NCBI RefSeq assembly: GCF_001907675.1
Contig: NZ_MPNT01000003.1
Coordinates: 124,001-188,000, forward strand
Direction of reading: 5' to 3'
DNA length: 64,000 nucleotides
DNA from: Mycobacterium paraffinicum
GTDB taxonomy: Bacteria; Actinomycetota; Actinomycetes; Mycobacteriales; Mycobacteriaceae
Shown here: positions 26,489 to 34,690 of the stretch, in pieces
How the letters are laid out: the number at the start of each line of letters is the position of its first letter
Numbering within the stretch: position 1 is the stretch's first letter
Notes under the pieces: model-generated
Seen by the model: the letters and a program-made list of their open reading frames with translations, nothing else
The model's database searches: none
Told to the model about the DNA's origin: nothing
Position numbers and translations under genes: made by a program

Positions 26489-27949
26489 GTGACCCCACGA
26501 TTCCGAGGGCTTGTGCTGGCCCCATTGACCGTGGCGCTGGCGCTGCTGCTCGCGCCGTCGGCCCTGGCCGACACCTACACGAACCAGCTGGTGGACAAGT
26601 TCAACGCGCAGACACACGTATTGGCCGACCCGGGGGCGAATCCGCCGTTGCAGAACCCGGATCGGCTGAACGACCAGATCTTGAGCACCCGGTGGGCGTG
26701 GAGCTCGCGACCGCCGATCTGGGTGGCGGCGGTGGCGCCAAACCAGACCGGTGTGACCACGCCGGATGCGATCCACAACGTCATCCTCGGGCGCGATCCC
26801 GGATTCAGCGGGATCATTCTGGTCATCGACTCCCGGGGCTACCACGTGCGCGCCTACAACGTGCCCAAGGCGATCGCAGACAGCGTCGATCCGGCGATGA
26901 GCCAGTCCGCCAAGGATCACCGAAACGACCCGGACGGCGCGAGCAGTGAATTCGTCAGCAAGTTAGCGAAAGTGGATGTGTCCTCCGGCGCACCGGCGGT
27001 GACCTCCCCCGCCGTGCAGAAGAACCACAACCAGGGCTCTGCGTTGTGGACGGCGCTGACGGTCATCGCCATCGGCGCGTCCGCGGTGGGCCTGATCTGG
27101 TTCGCGGTGAACCGGAATCGCAAGCGCCGCAAGACCGCTGACGCAAAAGAACAGATCAAGCAGGAGTTGATCACCGTCACCGCGGACGTCAGCGACCTCG
27201 ACAACGCGGTGCTCACCAACAGCGACACCGACGTCAGCGCCGAGCAGACGAAGGCCAACGCGAGCCTCTACGACGCCCGCCAGGCCTACGAAAAAGGTGA
27301 CTACGGCGCGGCGCGGGCGCACCTGAGGGTGGTGGAGTCGACGGTGGCCAAGGCCAACCAGAAGCTCTATCCCGGCCGGCCCGCCCCCAACGTGGCCGAA
27401 GTCTCCTCGGTGCCGGAGGGCGACCGGAAGCAGGCCTCGGTGCGGACGCGCAATCCCGATACCGGGGAATACGTGACGATCAACAACAACAACTACAGCG
27501 CCACCCCGCAGCCCGGTTATCCGCACTACTACGGCGGCGGTTACTACAACGGGATGTTCTTCTACCCGGGTTATTACCCGTACGCGTTCTGGGGTCCGGG
27601 TTGGGGTTGGGCGCTCACCGACGTGTTGTTGATGGATGCGCTGCTGGACGACCATTGGGGCGGCGGGTACGACCGCGGCTTCGAGGCGGGCCGGGACTCG
27701 GCGTACGCGGACGCCAACTATGACAGCGGCCAGAGCGCCGGCTACGACAGCCAGCAAGGCGACGTCGGGTTCGGTGGCGGTTACGATTCCGGGACCGACA
27801 CCGGGTTCGGGGGCACCGACAGCTCGTATTTCGGTGGCGGCGACGTGGATTTCGGCGGCGGCTGGGACTCGGGCGGCAGCTCCGATTTTGGCGGCGGCTG
27901 GGACTCGGGCGGCAGCTCGGACTCCGGCGGCGGCGACTTCGGGTTCTGA
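26489..27949 (+). CDS. Exported TPM-domain-like membrane protein with Gly/Ser-rich tail
   Basis: A 486-residue protein. The signal peptide is at 1-27 (LTVALALLLAPSALA, then DTYTNQ). An exported domain of about 28-175, with PPIWVAAVAPNQTG and GFSGIILVIDSRGYHVRAY, resembles TPM/YgcG-type domains. One membrane helix follows at about 188-208 (ALTVIAIGASAVGLIWFAV), then a basic stop-transfer, a coiled-coil-prone region (about 215-300), a Tyr/Gly/Trp-rich segment with paired GYYPYAFWGPGWGWAL, and a tail of GGGWDSGGSS repeats. The start is GTG 26489 after AGGAGG. It is first of three genes in tandem. The function is unknown; a cell-envelope role is inferred. Confidence 0.75.
   Translation: MTPRFRGLVLAPLTVALALLLAPSALADTYTNQLVDKFNAQTHVLADPGANPPLQNPDRLNDQILSTRWAWSSRPPIWVAAVAPNQTGVTTPDAIHNVILGRDPGFSGIILVIDSRGYHVRAYNVPKAIADSVDPAMSQSAKDHRNDPDGASSEFVSKLAKVDVSSGAPAVTSPAVQKNHNQGSALWTALTVIAIGASAVGLIWFAVNRNRKRRKTADAKEQIKQELITVTADVSDLDNAVLTNSDTDVSAEQTKANASLYDARQAYEKGDYGAARAHLRVVESTVAKANQKLYPGRPAPNVAEVSSVPEGDRKQASVRTRNPDTGEYVTINNNNYSATPQPGYPHYYGGGYYNGMFFYPGYYPYAFWGPGWGWALTDVLLMDALLDDHWGGGYDRGFEAGRDSAYADANYDSGQSAGYDSQQGDVGFGGGYDSGTDTGFGGTDSSYFGGGDVDFGGGWDSGGSSDFGGGWDSGGSSDSGGGDFGF
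27848..27919 (+). repeat. Two in-frame 36-bp repeats in the Gly/Ser-rich tail
   Basis: Units 27848-27883 and 27884-27919 each encode DFGGGWDSGGSS and differ at two third-codon positions. A partial third unit follows. The unit length is a multiple of three, so copy-number change would alter tail length without breaking the frame. Confidence 0.85.
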
Positions 27950-27970
27950 CCGAGAAGTAAGGTCTTGCGG

Positions 27971-28147
27971 ATGAGCACCGACGGAATCAACCGCGGCATC
28001 CTGATCGCGATGGTGGTGATCGGGGCGATTGCGTACGCGTTGCTCTACTCGCACGCCTCTTCCGTCTTTCGGGTTTTGGTGCCCGTCGGCCTGGTCGTCG
28101 TGGTGGGTTTGATCATCCGCGATGTTGTCACCGCCCGGAAACGCTGA
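27971..28147 (+). CDS. Small two-helix membrane protein
   Basis: A 58-residue protein from ATG 27971 (TTG 27965 is possible). Two hydrophobic segments, about 9-25 (ILIAMVVIGAIAYALLY) and 33-50 (VFRVLVPVGLVVVVGLII), are followed by a basic end (RDVVTARKR), suggesting both termini inside or a hairpin. It lies 21 bp after the TPM-like gene and 17 bp before the next, so the three are likely cotranscribed. There is no known family. Confidence 0.7.
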   Translation: MSTDGINRGILIAMVVIGAIAYALLYSHASSVFRVLVPVGLVVVVGLIIRDVVTARKR

Positions 28148-28164
28148 CTCCAAGGAGTGGGATC

Positions 28165-28599
28165 GTGACTGAGGGACTATTCGGTTTGCTGGCCGCGGTC
28201 GCGCTGGCGCTGGCATTGACGCTGGCCGCCATCGCCACCGTGTACGTACGACGGCTGGAAAGGCGACCAACCACCCCGATCAGCGAAAAAATCGGGAGCG
28301 CCAAGGAGGTCGTGCGCAAATTGCGCAAGCGTGAACCGATGACGCAGGAACAGCTGGATTACGCCAAGCAACTCGTCGCCGATCGCGCTTCCGTCATGGC
28401 GCTCTGCATCCCCGCCGCGTTGTTCATGCTGGGCTGCTTCTATGTGTTCGGCAGCCTCTACCACTTGCACGGAGCGACGCCCTCGGAGCGAACCTTCCTC
28501 GGAGTGATCCCCATGTTGACCTCGACGAACCTGGCGTTGCGGATGCTCAGCAGCGCACGGCTGAAACGGCGCCTGCGCAGCGCACCCGTCGCGGCGTGA
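28165..28599 (+). CDS. Uncharacterised membrane protein, third gene of the cluster
   Basis: A 144-residue protein from GTG 28165 with AAGGAG seven bases upstream. Helix one is at about 6-28 (LLAAVALALALTLAAIATVYV). It is followed by a charged cytoplasmic stretch with RLERRPTTPISEKIGSAKEV, helix two at about 76-95 (SVMALCIPAALFMLGCFYVFG), and possibly a third at about 108-122. It ends with a basic tail. The function is unknown; its partners are the preceding two membrane proteins. Confidence 0.72.
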   Translation: MTEGLFGLLAAVALALALTLAAIATVYVRRLERRPTTPISEKIGSAKEVVRKLRKREPMTQEQLDYAKQLVADRASVMALCIPAALFMLGCFYVFGSLYHLHGATPSERTFLGVIPMLTSTNLALRMLSSARLKRRLRSAPVAA

Positions 28600-28671
28600 C
28601 AGGACCCCATGACCGACGCCCGGCACGCCGCGATCGCGCCAGCGGATCCGGTGCAGTAGTCTCTTTACCGT

Positions 28672-28696
28672 GACATATCAATCAGGTTGATATGTC
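28672..28696. promoter_or_regulatory. Perfect 25-bp inverted repeat upstream of mmpS
   Basis: GACATATCAA (28672-28681) and TTGATATGTC (28687-28696) are exact 10-bp arms around TCAGG, 81 bp before the mmpS GTG. AT-rich arms in GC-rich DNA and this spacing are typical of a dimeric repressor operator. No regulator gene lies next to mmpS-mmpL. Confidence 0.8.
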
Positions 28697-28777
28697 GAAC
28701 TGGTCTTGCCGCCCGCGCACGGCGGTTGGGGATGGAACAAAAGCACAAGGTCAGGAGGGGTTTGGGGAGATGAACGA

Positions 28778-29218
28778 GTGAGCCCTCGTTCAATTGGCAG
28801 GACTGTCTTACAGCGGGCCTGGATGCCGTTGGTCACCGTGGTCGCGGTCGGTATCGGGTTGCTCTGCATGTACAAGGTGCATCAGTTCTCGGAACCCGAG
28901 CCGGTCATCACCGTCAATGGCCCACAGGCGCCTGAGCAGTTCAACCTCAAACGGATCACCTACGAGGTGTTCGGCTCCGCGCAGGGCGGAAAGCTCGTCT
29001 ACATCGACATCGACGGCCATCCGCATCAGGTCGATATCACGACTCTGCCGTGGTCCCACACCGAGACCACCACGCTCTCGGTGGCGTCCGGAAGCATCTC
29101 GGTCCATGTCCGTGGTGGTCAGGTGGGTTGCCGGATGCTGGTGGATGGTGTGGTCCGCGACGAACAGATGGACGACCATCAGGACGCCGACGTCGAGTGC
29201 AGGGTGAAATCCGCATGA
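28778..29218 (+). CDS. MmpS-family membrane accessory protein
   Basis: A 146-residue MmpS protein with one membrane helix (about 15-34, MPLVTVVAVGIGLLCMYKV) and an extracytoplasmic beta-sandwich domain. Family motifs are KRITYEVFGSAQGGKLVYI, DIDGHPHQV, LPWSHTETT and the late Cys pair (VGCRMLVDG, DVECRV). The start is GTG 28778 with GGGGAGA upstream. It acts with the MmpL transporter it overlaps (ATGA). A strong operator lies upstream. Confidence 0.93.
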   Translation: MSPRSIGRTVLQRAWMPLVTVVAVGIGLLCMYKVHQFSEPEPVITVNGPQAPEQFNLKRITYEVFGSAQGGKLVYIDIDGHPHQVDITTLPWSHTETTTLSVASGSISVHVRGGQVGCRMLVDGVVRDEQMDDHQDADVECRVKSA

Positions 29219-32043
29219 CCGAGCACCGCCTCGACGAGCCCAGGCCCAAACGCCCGTTCATTCCCAGGATGGTCCGGGCTTTCGCGATCCCGATCATCTT
29301 GTTCTGGGCCCTTCTCGCGGTCACCACCAATACCTTTATGCCGCAAGTGGAACGGGTCGCGGAAGAACTCGCGGGCCCGATGGTCCCGCACTACGCACCC
29401 TCCCAGCGGGCGCTGCTGCACATCGGCGAGAAGTTCCACGAATCGAACTCGACCAACTTGACCATGGTGGTGTTCGAGGCGAACCGACCGCTGGGAGACG
29501 CCGACCACCGGTACTACGACGACCTGATGCGCCGCCTTCAGCACGACACCCGGCACGTGCAATACGTGATGGACCTGTGGGGCAAGCCATTCACCGCGGC
29601 GGGGGCGCAAAGCGTGGATGGCAAATGCACCTATGTGCTCCTTCGTCTCGCCGGTGACATCGGGCAGATCCAGGCCAACCAATCCGTGGACGCCGTTCGC
29701 GACATCATCAAGAAAGACACGCCACCGCCCGGCCTCAAGGTCTACGTCAGCGGCGCCGCTCCGCTGGCCTCCGACACGCTCACCATCGCCAATGCCAGCC
29801 TGAACAACGTCACGATCGTGACGATCATCCTCATCGTCGTGATGCTGCTGCTGGTGTACCGCACCCCGTCCACCCTGCTGGTGCCGCTGCTCGGAGTGCT
29901 CATCGAGATGCTCGTTGCCAAGGGCGTCGTCTCGACGCTCGGGCATTACGGATACATCGAACTCTCGTCGTTCGCCGTGAACATCGTCATCGCGCTGACC
30001 CTCGGCGCCGGAACGGATTACGGCATCTTCCTGATGGGCCGATATCACGAGGCGCGGCAGGCGGGCGAAAGCCGGGAGGACAGTTTCTACATCGCGTACA
30101 AGGGTGTCGCGCCCATCATCATCGGCTCCGGCCTGACGATCGCCGGCGCGTGTTACTGCTTGACGTTCGCGCGCTTGAACTACTTCCACACCATGGGGCC
30201 GGCCGTCGCCATCACCATGCTCTTCACCATCGCGGCGGCGATGACGCTGGGCCCGGCGGCGTTGACCGTCGGCAGCCTTTTCGGGATGTTCGACCCGAGA
30301 ACCACCACCCACGGGCGTCTCTATCGGCGCATCGGCGCGAGCGTGGTGCGCTGGCCGGTGCCGATCCTGGCGGCCAGTTCCGCCGTCGTCATGATCGGGG
30401 CCGTCTTCGTTCCCACGTATCGGCAGAACTACGACGACAGGCAGTACCAGCCGGCCAGTGCGCCCGCAAATCTGGGATTCCAGGCGGCCGACCGGCACTT
30501 CCCGAAGAGCAAGCTGTTTTCCGAGATGCTGATGGTTGAAACCGACCACGACATGCGCAACTCGGCCGACTTCATCTCGCTGGACCGGGTCGCCAGGGCC
30601 TTGATCCGACTGCACGGTGTGGCGATGGTGCAGGGCATGACGCGGCCCTTGGGCCGGGCGCTCGAGCACGCCAGCATTCCCTACCTGTTCACCACCCAGG
30701 GCAGTGGCAACGGACAGCAACTTCCGTTCAACAGGGAGCAGAACTCCAACACCGACGCGCAGGCCGACATCCAGGCGCACTCGGTCGAAGTGTTGCGAAA
30801 GGAGATCGGCTTCTTTCAGAAGGTGTCCGACGAACTGCACCAGACCGTCCTGACCGTCGAAGACCTGCAAAGGGTCAGCGATGACATCAGGGACGAGGTC
30901 TCCAATGTCGAAGACTTCTTCCGTCCGATCAAGAGCTACTTCTATTGGGAGAGGCACTGTTTCGACATTCCCATTTGCTGGACGTTCCGTTCGCTGTTCG
31001 AGGCCATCGATCAAGTCGACAAGTTGGCCGACGACATCGCGGACGCGAAGCTGTCTCTGCAGGAGGTGGACAAGGCATTCCCGCAGATCATCGCGCAGCT
31101 GAAAGCCACCGCCGACGACACCGAGGCATTGCAGTCGAAATTGGTCAACAGTTACGGATCTGCCGATCTGCAAACCGTGCAGACGGAGCAGACTTTCGAT
31201 GATCTGATCAACGTCGGCAACGACTTCGACAAGTCCCGCAGCGACGACTTCTTCTACATCCCGCACGAGGGTTTCGACAACGAGGACGTCAAGACCGGCA
31301 TGAAGTTGATGATGTCGCCGGACGGTAAGGCGGCCCGCTTCATCGTCACTCACGAGGGCGACGCGATGGGACCCGAAGGTGTGGAGCACGTCGAGCAGTT
31401 CCCCGACGCGATCAAGACGATCCTGAAGGAGACCTCGCTCGCGGGCGCGCGGATCTACATCGGCGGTTCGGGATCCAACGACAAGGACATCAAGGAATAC
31501 GCGATGTCCGATCTCATGATCGCGGCCATCGCCGCCTTCGTGCTGATCTTCTTGATCATGATGTTCATCACGCGAAGTTTGGTGGCGGCCTTGGTGATTC
31601 CCGGTACCGTGGCGTTCTCCTACGCCGGCGCGTTCGGGCTCTCAATCCTGGTTTGGCAACACCTGATCGGCCTGCACCTGCACTGGCTGGTCCTGCCACT
31701 GACGTTCATCATCCTGGTGGCGGTCGGGTCGGACTACAACCTGCTCCTGATCAACAGGGTGAAAGAGGAGCTGCACGGCGGAATTCACACCGGCCTCATC
31801 CGTGCCCTCGGCAGCACGGGCGGGGTCGTGACGTCCGCCGGTTTGGTGTTCGCCTTCACCATGCTGGCGATGCTCACCAGCGATCTGCGCACCATCGGTC
31901 AGGTGGGTACGACCGTGTGCATCGGCCTGCTGCTCGACACGCTGATCGTGCGTTCGTTCGTCGTGCCGAGCATCCTGCGAATCCTCGGGCCATGGTTCTG
32001 GTGGCCGACTTTGGTGCGCACTCGCCCAGCGGCAGCGCGCTAG
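29215..32043 (+). CDS. MmpL-family RND transporter
   Basis: A 942-residue RND exporter of lipids or siderophores across the inner membrane. There is a first helix at about 22-42, a porter loop, then helices 2-6 with the proton-relay motif GAGTDYGIFLMGRY. A second, helical porter loop of about 280 residues follows. Helices 7-12 include the matching GSDYNLLLINRVKEEL. The loop contains HCFDIPICW-type Cys and coiled-coil segments, as in MmpL4/5-type proteins. The ATG start overlaps the mmpS stop. The cargo cannot be told from sequence. Confidence 0.94.
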   Translation: MTEHRLDEPRPKRPFIPRMVRAFAIPIILFWALLAVTTNTFMPQVERVAEELAGPMVPHYAPSQRALLHIGEKFHESNSTNLTMVVFEANRPLGDADHRYYDDLMRRLQHDTRHVQYVMDLWGKPFTAAGAQSVDGKCTYVLLRLAGDIGQIQANQSVDAVRDIIKKDTPPPGLKVYVSGAAPLASDTLTIANASLNNVTIVTIILIVVMLLLVYRTPSTLLVPLLGVLIEMLVAKGVVSTLGHYGYIELSSFAVNIVIALTLGAGTDYGIFLMGRYHEARQAGESREDSFYIAYKGVAPIIIGSGLTIAGACYCLTFARLNYFHTMGPAVAITMLFTIAAAMTLGPAALTVGSLFGMFDPRTTTHGRLYRRIGASVVRWPVPILAASSAVVMIGAVFVPTYRQNYDDRQYQPASAPANLGFQAADRHFPKSKLFSEMLMVETDHDMRNSADFISLDRVARALIRLHGVAMVQGMTRPLGRALEHASIPYLFTTQGSGNGQQLPFNREQNSNTDAQADIQAHSVEVLRKEIGFFQKVSDELHQTVLTVEDLQRVSDDIRDEVSNVEDFFRPIKSYFYWERHCFDIPICWTFRSLFEAIDQVDKLADDIADAKLSLQEVDKAFPQIIAQLKATADDTEALQSKLVNSYGSADLQTVQTEQTFDDLINVGNDFDKSRSDDFFYIPHEGFDNEDVKTGMKLMMSPDGKAARFIVTHEGDAMGPEGVEHVEQFPDAIKTILKETSLAGARIYIGGSGSNDKDIKEYAMSDLMIAAIAAFVLIFLIMMFITRSLVAALVIPGTVAFSYAGAFGLSILVWQHLIGLHLHWLVLPLTFIILVAVGSDYNLLLINRVKEELHGGIHTGLIRALGSTGGVVTSAGLVFAFTMLAMLTSDLRTIGQVGTTVCIGLLLDTLIVRSFVVPSILRILGPWFWWPTLVRTRPAAAR

Positions 32044-32780
32044 CCGGCGCCCTTACCGTTGTCGACGCGATAGACGGCACCGTGAATAGCGGCCGCGGCG
32101 TCGCTGGCCAGGAAGGCGATGACGTTCGCCACGTCGCCGGGCTGCATCATGCCGCGCGGCGAGGCCGTGCGCATGATCAGGTCGTAGTTCGGGTTCTCCG
32201 GCGCCGTGAAGTGTTCGAGCTGCGGGGTGAGCATGCCGCCCGGGCATATCGCGTTGACGCGCAAGCGATCCGCGGTGTACTCCACCGCCAGGGCCCGGGT
32301 CAGCCCGACCAGCCCGTGCTTGGCTGCGCAATAGCCGGCCGAGTACGCCTGGCCCTCGACGCCGGCGATGGAGCCGACGTTGACGATGTTGCCGCCCCGT
32401 TCCAGCAGGTGCGGCAGCGCGGCCCGGCAGAGGTAGAACGGAGCGTTCAGGTTGACCGCGAGGTCCTCCGCCCAGTCGTCGTCGGTCATCGACTCCGTGC
32501 GCCGCATCTGGTGTCGGCCGGCGACGTTGACCAGGACGTCCAGTGCACCCAGCTCGCGCACGCACTGCTCGACAGCGTCGCGGCAGGCCTGCGCGGAAGC
32601 GACGTCCACCGATGCGTAGCAACCACCTTGGACGTCGGCGAATACCTCGGCCAACCGAGCCGTATCCCGGCCGATACCGAAAACCGTTGCGCCCTGGCGT
32701 GAGAACAACCGGGCGGTCTCAGCGCCGAGTCCCGACGACGCTCCGGTCACCAGGGCGACCTTGCCCTGCAATGCTGACAT
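32040..32780 (-). CDS. Short-chain dehydrogenase/reductase
   Basis: A 246-residue classical SDR. TGASSGLGAETA forms the cofactor loop, NVAGRHQ corresponds to NNAG, Ser lies in NVGSIAGVEG, YCAAK carries Tyr and Lys, and NAICPGGM follows. GRD after strand 2 suggests NADP(H). The 3' end overlaps the converging mmpL by four bases. The small membrane gene is 14 bp upstream on the same strand. Confidence 0.9.
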   Translation of the reverse strand: MSALQGKVALVTGASSGLGAETARLFSRQGATVFGIGRDTARLAEVFADVQGGCYASVDVASAQACRDAVEQCVRELGALDVLVNVAGRHQMRRTESMTDDDWAEDLAVNLNAPFYLCRAALPHLLERGGNIVNVGSIAGVEGQAYSAGYCAAKHGLVGLTRALAVEYTADRLRVNAICPGGMLTPQLEHFTAPENPNYDLIMRTASPRGMMQPGDVANVIAFLASDAAAAIHGAVYRVDNGKGAG

Positions 32781-32794
32781 GGCTGTCCTCGCGG

Positions 32795-33040
32795 TCAGTA
32801 GGAACGGATCCGCGCAACGCTACCGCGCAGCAACCCCAGCGGAACAACGAATCTTGGCCCCCACAGGGTCATCGCACGGCGCGCGGTCAACAAGACGAGC
32901 AGGCTTATCGCGAGGCGCCCGAGCGCGACCCGGCTCGTGCGCCTCTTCCAGCTCGGCGGCGTCGATTTCGCGCGCCGGCCGAAGTAGTAGCCGACACCCA
33001 TTGCCATCGCGAGGGCCGCGATGGCCGCCAGCATCGTCAT
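32795..33040 (-). CDS. Small membrane protein upstream of the SDR gene
   Basis: An 81-residue protein with an N-terminal helix (about 3-20, MLAAIAALAMAMGVGYYFG), a basic middle and a second hydrophobic stretch (about 42-56, LGRLAISLLVLLTAR). It is closely linked to the downstream SDR gene. No family is recognised, and its reality rests on spacing and hydrophobic pattern. Confidence 0.5.
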   Translation of the reverse strand: MTMLAAIAALAMAMGVGYYFGRRAKSTPPSWKRRTSRVALGRLAISLLVLLTARRAMTLWGPRFVVPLGLLRGSVARIRSY

Positions 33041-33124
33041 GATGATGAGCGTTTCGCGTCATCGTCGCGCCGTGGTCACGCGCGGGACACACCTTGGCCA
33101 CTACGCGCGGCCGGCGGTGAGGCG

Positions 33125-33403
33125 CTAGCCGGTCTCGCTTGCGACGTATACGGCGACGTAACCGATCGGGATGCCGGTCCAGGTGGCGATGCATTCGCGC
33201 GCGGCCAGCTCCACCGCGCCCCGGCGGACGGTGCGGGTGACCCTGCCGATCTCGGGAATACGGATCGTCCATCCGTCGGCGTCGCGAGTGACCTCGATGT
33301 CGAAGCACTGGCCGACCATGGGGCATTTCACGCTAGGCACGACCCGCGACGAGCGGGTGCTGCGCAGCGATTGTCGGCGCAGCAGGGTGGGCTGAATGGG
33401 CAT
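33125..33403 (-). CDS. Orphan HicB-like antitoxin-fold protein
   Basis: A 92-residue protein from the ATG at 33403 (33454 and 33319 are alternatives). The C-terminal 60 residues, FDIEVTRDADGWTIRIPEIG, then TVRRGAVELAARECIATWTG, look like the partial RNase H fold of HicB/DUF1902 proteins, in which a beta hairpin carries RDxDGW and helix 1 follows. No HicA partner with its conserved His is seen next to it. It may be a solitary regulator. Confidence 0.55.
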   Translation of the reverse strand: MPIQPTLLRRQSLRSTRSSRVVPSVKCPMVGQCFDIEVTRDADGWTIRIPEIGRVTRTVRRGAVELAARECIATWTGIPIGYVAVYVASETG

Positions 33404-33531
33404 GGCTGCTTTCGGAGAGTCGCAATCAGAACCGCGGGAAAGAGTAATGCGCATTCAGAAGAAAACCTAATCGGCCAGTCAGCCGGCACACACCTGATGC
33501 GTACTCTCCACCGAGTCGTCGCCGGAACTTA

Positions 33532-33873
33532 ATGTTGATGTTCATGCGACCGGTCCAGGCGCCTGCCTTGGCGGCCAGTCTCGCGCCCGTGTTGATCGTC
33601 GGCTGCCTTGCCGGCGCGCCGGCGCGTGCGGACGGCGGCTACGGGCCCGGCTCCTACTCGGTGCCCGCGCAGCTTCCCTACGGCATCTACGTCGCCCACG
33701 CCGAACCGGGTGACTACCGAGCGGCCTGTGTCTTCACCACGTGGACCAGTGCTGGACGGCTGATCAACTCCGACAGCGGGATTCAGACGACCCCGGTCAC
33801 GGCGAATCTCTCTGCGCCCGCGGTGGCGAAGTTCATCACGCACGGCTGCACACCGTGGACGAAGGTGGGTTGA
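33532..33873 (+). CDS. Small secreted protein
   Basis: A 113-residue protein with a signal peptide to about residue 33 (LIVGCLAGAPARA, then DGG). The mature 80 residues contain GYGPGSYSVPAQLPYGIYVA, an AACVFTTW stretch and a C-terminal GCTPW; the two Cys probably form a disulfide. Three in-frame ATGs (33532, 33538, 33544) are possible starts. The function is unknown. Confidence 0.7.
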   Translation: MLMFMRPVQAPALAASLAPVLIVGCLAGAPARADGGYGPGSYSVPAQLPYGIYVAHAEPGDYRAACVFTTWTSAGRLINSDSGIQTTPVTANLSAPAVAKFITHGCTPWTKVG

Positions 33874-33877
33874 CACT

Positions 33878-34375
33878 TCAGCGCGGTGACGCGGTGCGGC
33901 GTTTACGTGACGCGGCCGAGCGTGCCGGCCTGGCCCGCATGTGATCGCGGGCGCGGCTCATGATGTCGGCGAGCGTGCGCACGTCCTCGCCGGAAAGCGC
34001 ATCAAACAGCAGGTCGCGGAATACGTCGATGTGGCCCGGCAGCACTTTCGCGAGCCGCGCGCGACCCGCTGCCGTGATGCGAACGACCGTGGCGCGCTGG
34101 TCGTCGGCGCTGGCGTCGCGGCGGATGAGACCCTCCTGTTCCAGTAGGCCAGCCTGGTGGGTCAGACCGCTACGGCTGTAAACGACGCCGTCAGCGAGCT
34201 CCGTCATGGCGAACGGGCGGTCGGCATCGGCGAGTTTGGCCAGGATCTCGAACTGCACGTAGCCGAGGTCGCCCTCGGCCCGTAGCTGTCGCTGCACGGC
34301 GTACTGCAGCAGACTGACCCTCTCCATCAGGGTGAAGTACGCGCGCATCTGCTGGGGGTCGAGGGCCGGGGCCAT
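33878..34375 (-). CDS. MarR-family transcriptional regulator
   Basis: A 165-residue winged-helix regulator. The HTH spans about residues 48-75 (FAMTELADGVVYSRSGLTHQ), with wing LIRRDASADDQRATVVRITA. The start is ATG 34375 after GAGGGCC; ATG 34384 is possible. An 18-bp palindrome at 34390-34407 sits right at its promoter, so autoregulation is likely. The divergent neighbour is the remnant of a quinone reductase/alcohol dehydrogenase gene, probably its former target. Confidence 0.88.
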   Translation of the reverse strand: MAPALDPQQMRAYFTLMERVSLLQYAVQRQLRAEGDLGYVQFEILAKLADADRPFAMTELADGVVYSRSGLTHQAGLLEQEGLIRRDASADDQRATVVRITAAGRARLAKVLPGHIDVFRDLLFDALSGEDVRTLADIMSRARDHMRARPARSAASRKRRTASPR

Positions 34376-34389
34376 GGCCCTCATCGCAG

Positions 34390-34407
34390 TGCTTCGAACT
34401 CGAAGCA
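34390..34407. promoter_or_regulatory. MarR operator candidate
   Basis: TGCTTCGA (34390-34397), spacer AC, and TCGAAGCA (34400-34407) form a perfect 8-bp dyad, 15 bp upstream of the marR start and between it and the divergent pseudogene. Confidence 0.75.
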
Positions 34408-34419
34408 TTGTGGCGATCG

Positions 34420-34655
34420 TCACCCGACGCGGTGCTCAACCTGATCAGCACCGCACCGGGACGCCAAGGCGGGTGCGCGCAGTGGGTGTTCGTCCGCAGC
34501 GACGCTGCGCAGCTGGCCGCATGGGTCGACCAAGTCGACGCCGGAAAGCTGGTGATCGAGGTCGCCGAGCGCCGCCCGCTGACCGACGCGCCGTGCACGA
34601 TGCCTCCGACGCCAATCGCCTTCCGGGGAAGACCATCCTGGTTCTCGGGCGCTGA
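34420..34655 (+). pseudogene. C-terminal remnant of a zinc-ADH/quinone oxidoreductase gene
   Basis: One frame encodes VLNLISTAPG and then DAAQLAAWVDQVDAGKLVIE and VAERRPLTD, the C-terminal part of NADPH:quinone oxidoreductase-like proteins. The ending AVHDASDANRLPGKTILVLG plus stop (34655) is in a different frame, so there is a net shift near 34590. The first 200 or more residues are missing. It is divergent from MarR. Confidence 0.72.
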
Positions 34656-34690
34656 GCCTTCGGCGGCCTCCCGCTGTCCGCGGGGATTCG

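Noticed and set aside
29179..31389. 736-residue minus-strand open frame opposite mmpL
   Set aside because: Antisense to a confidently assigned MmpL; composition is that of a GC-skew shadow with no motifs.
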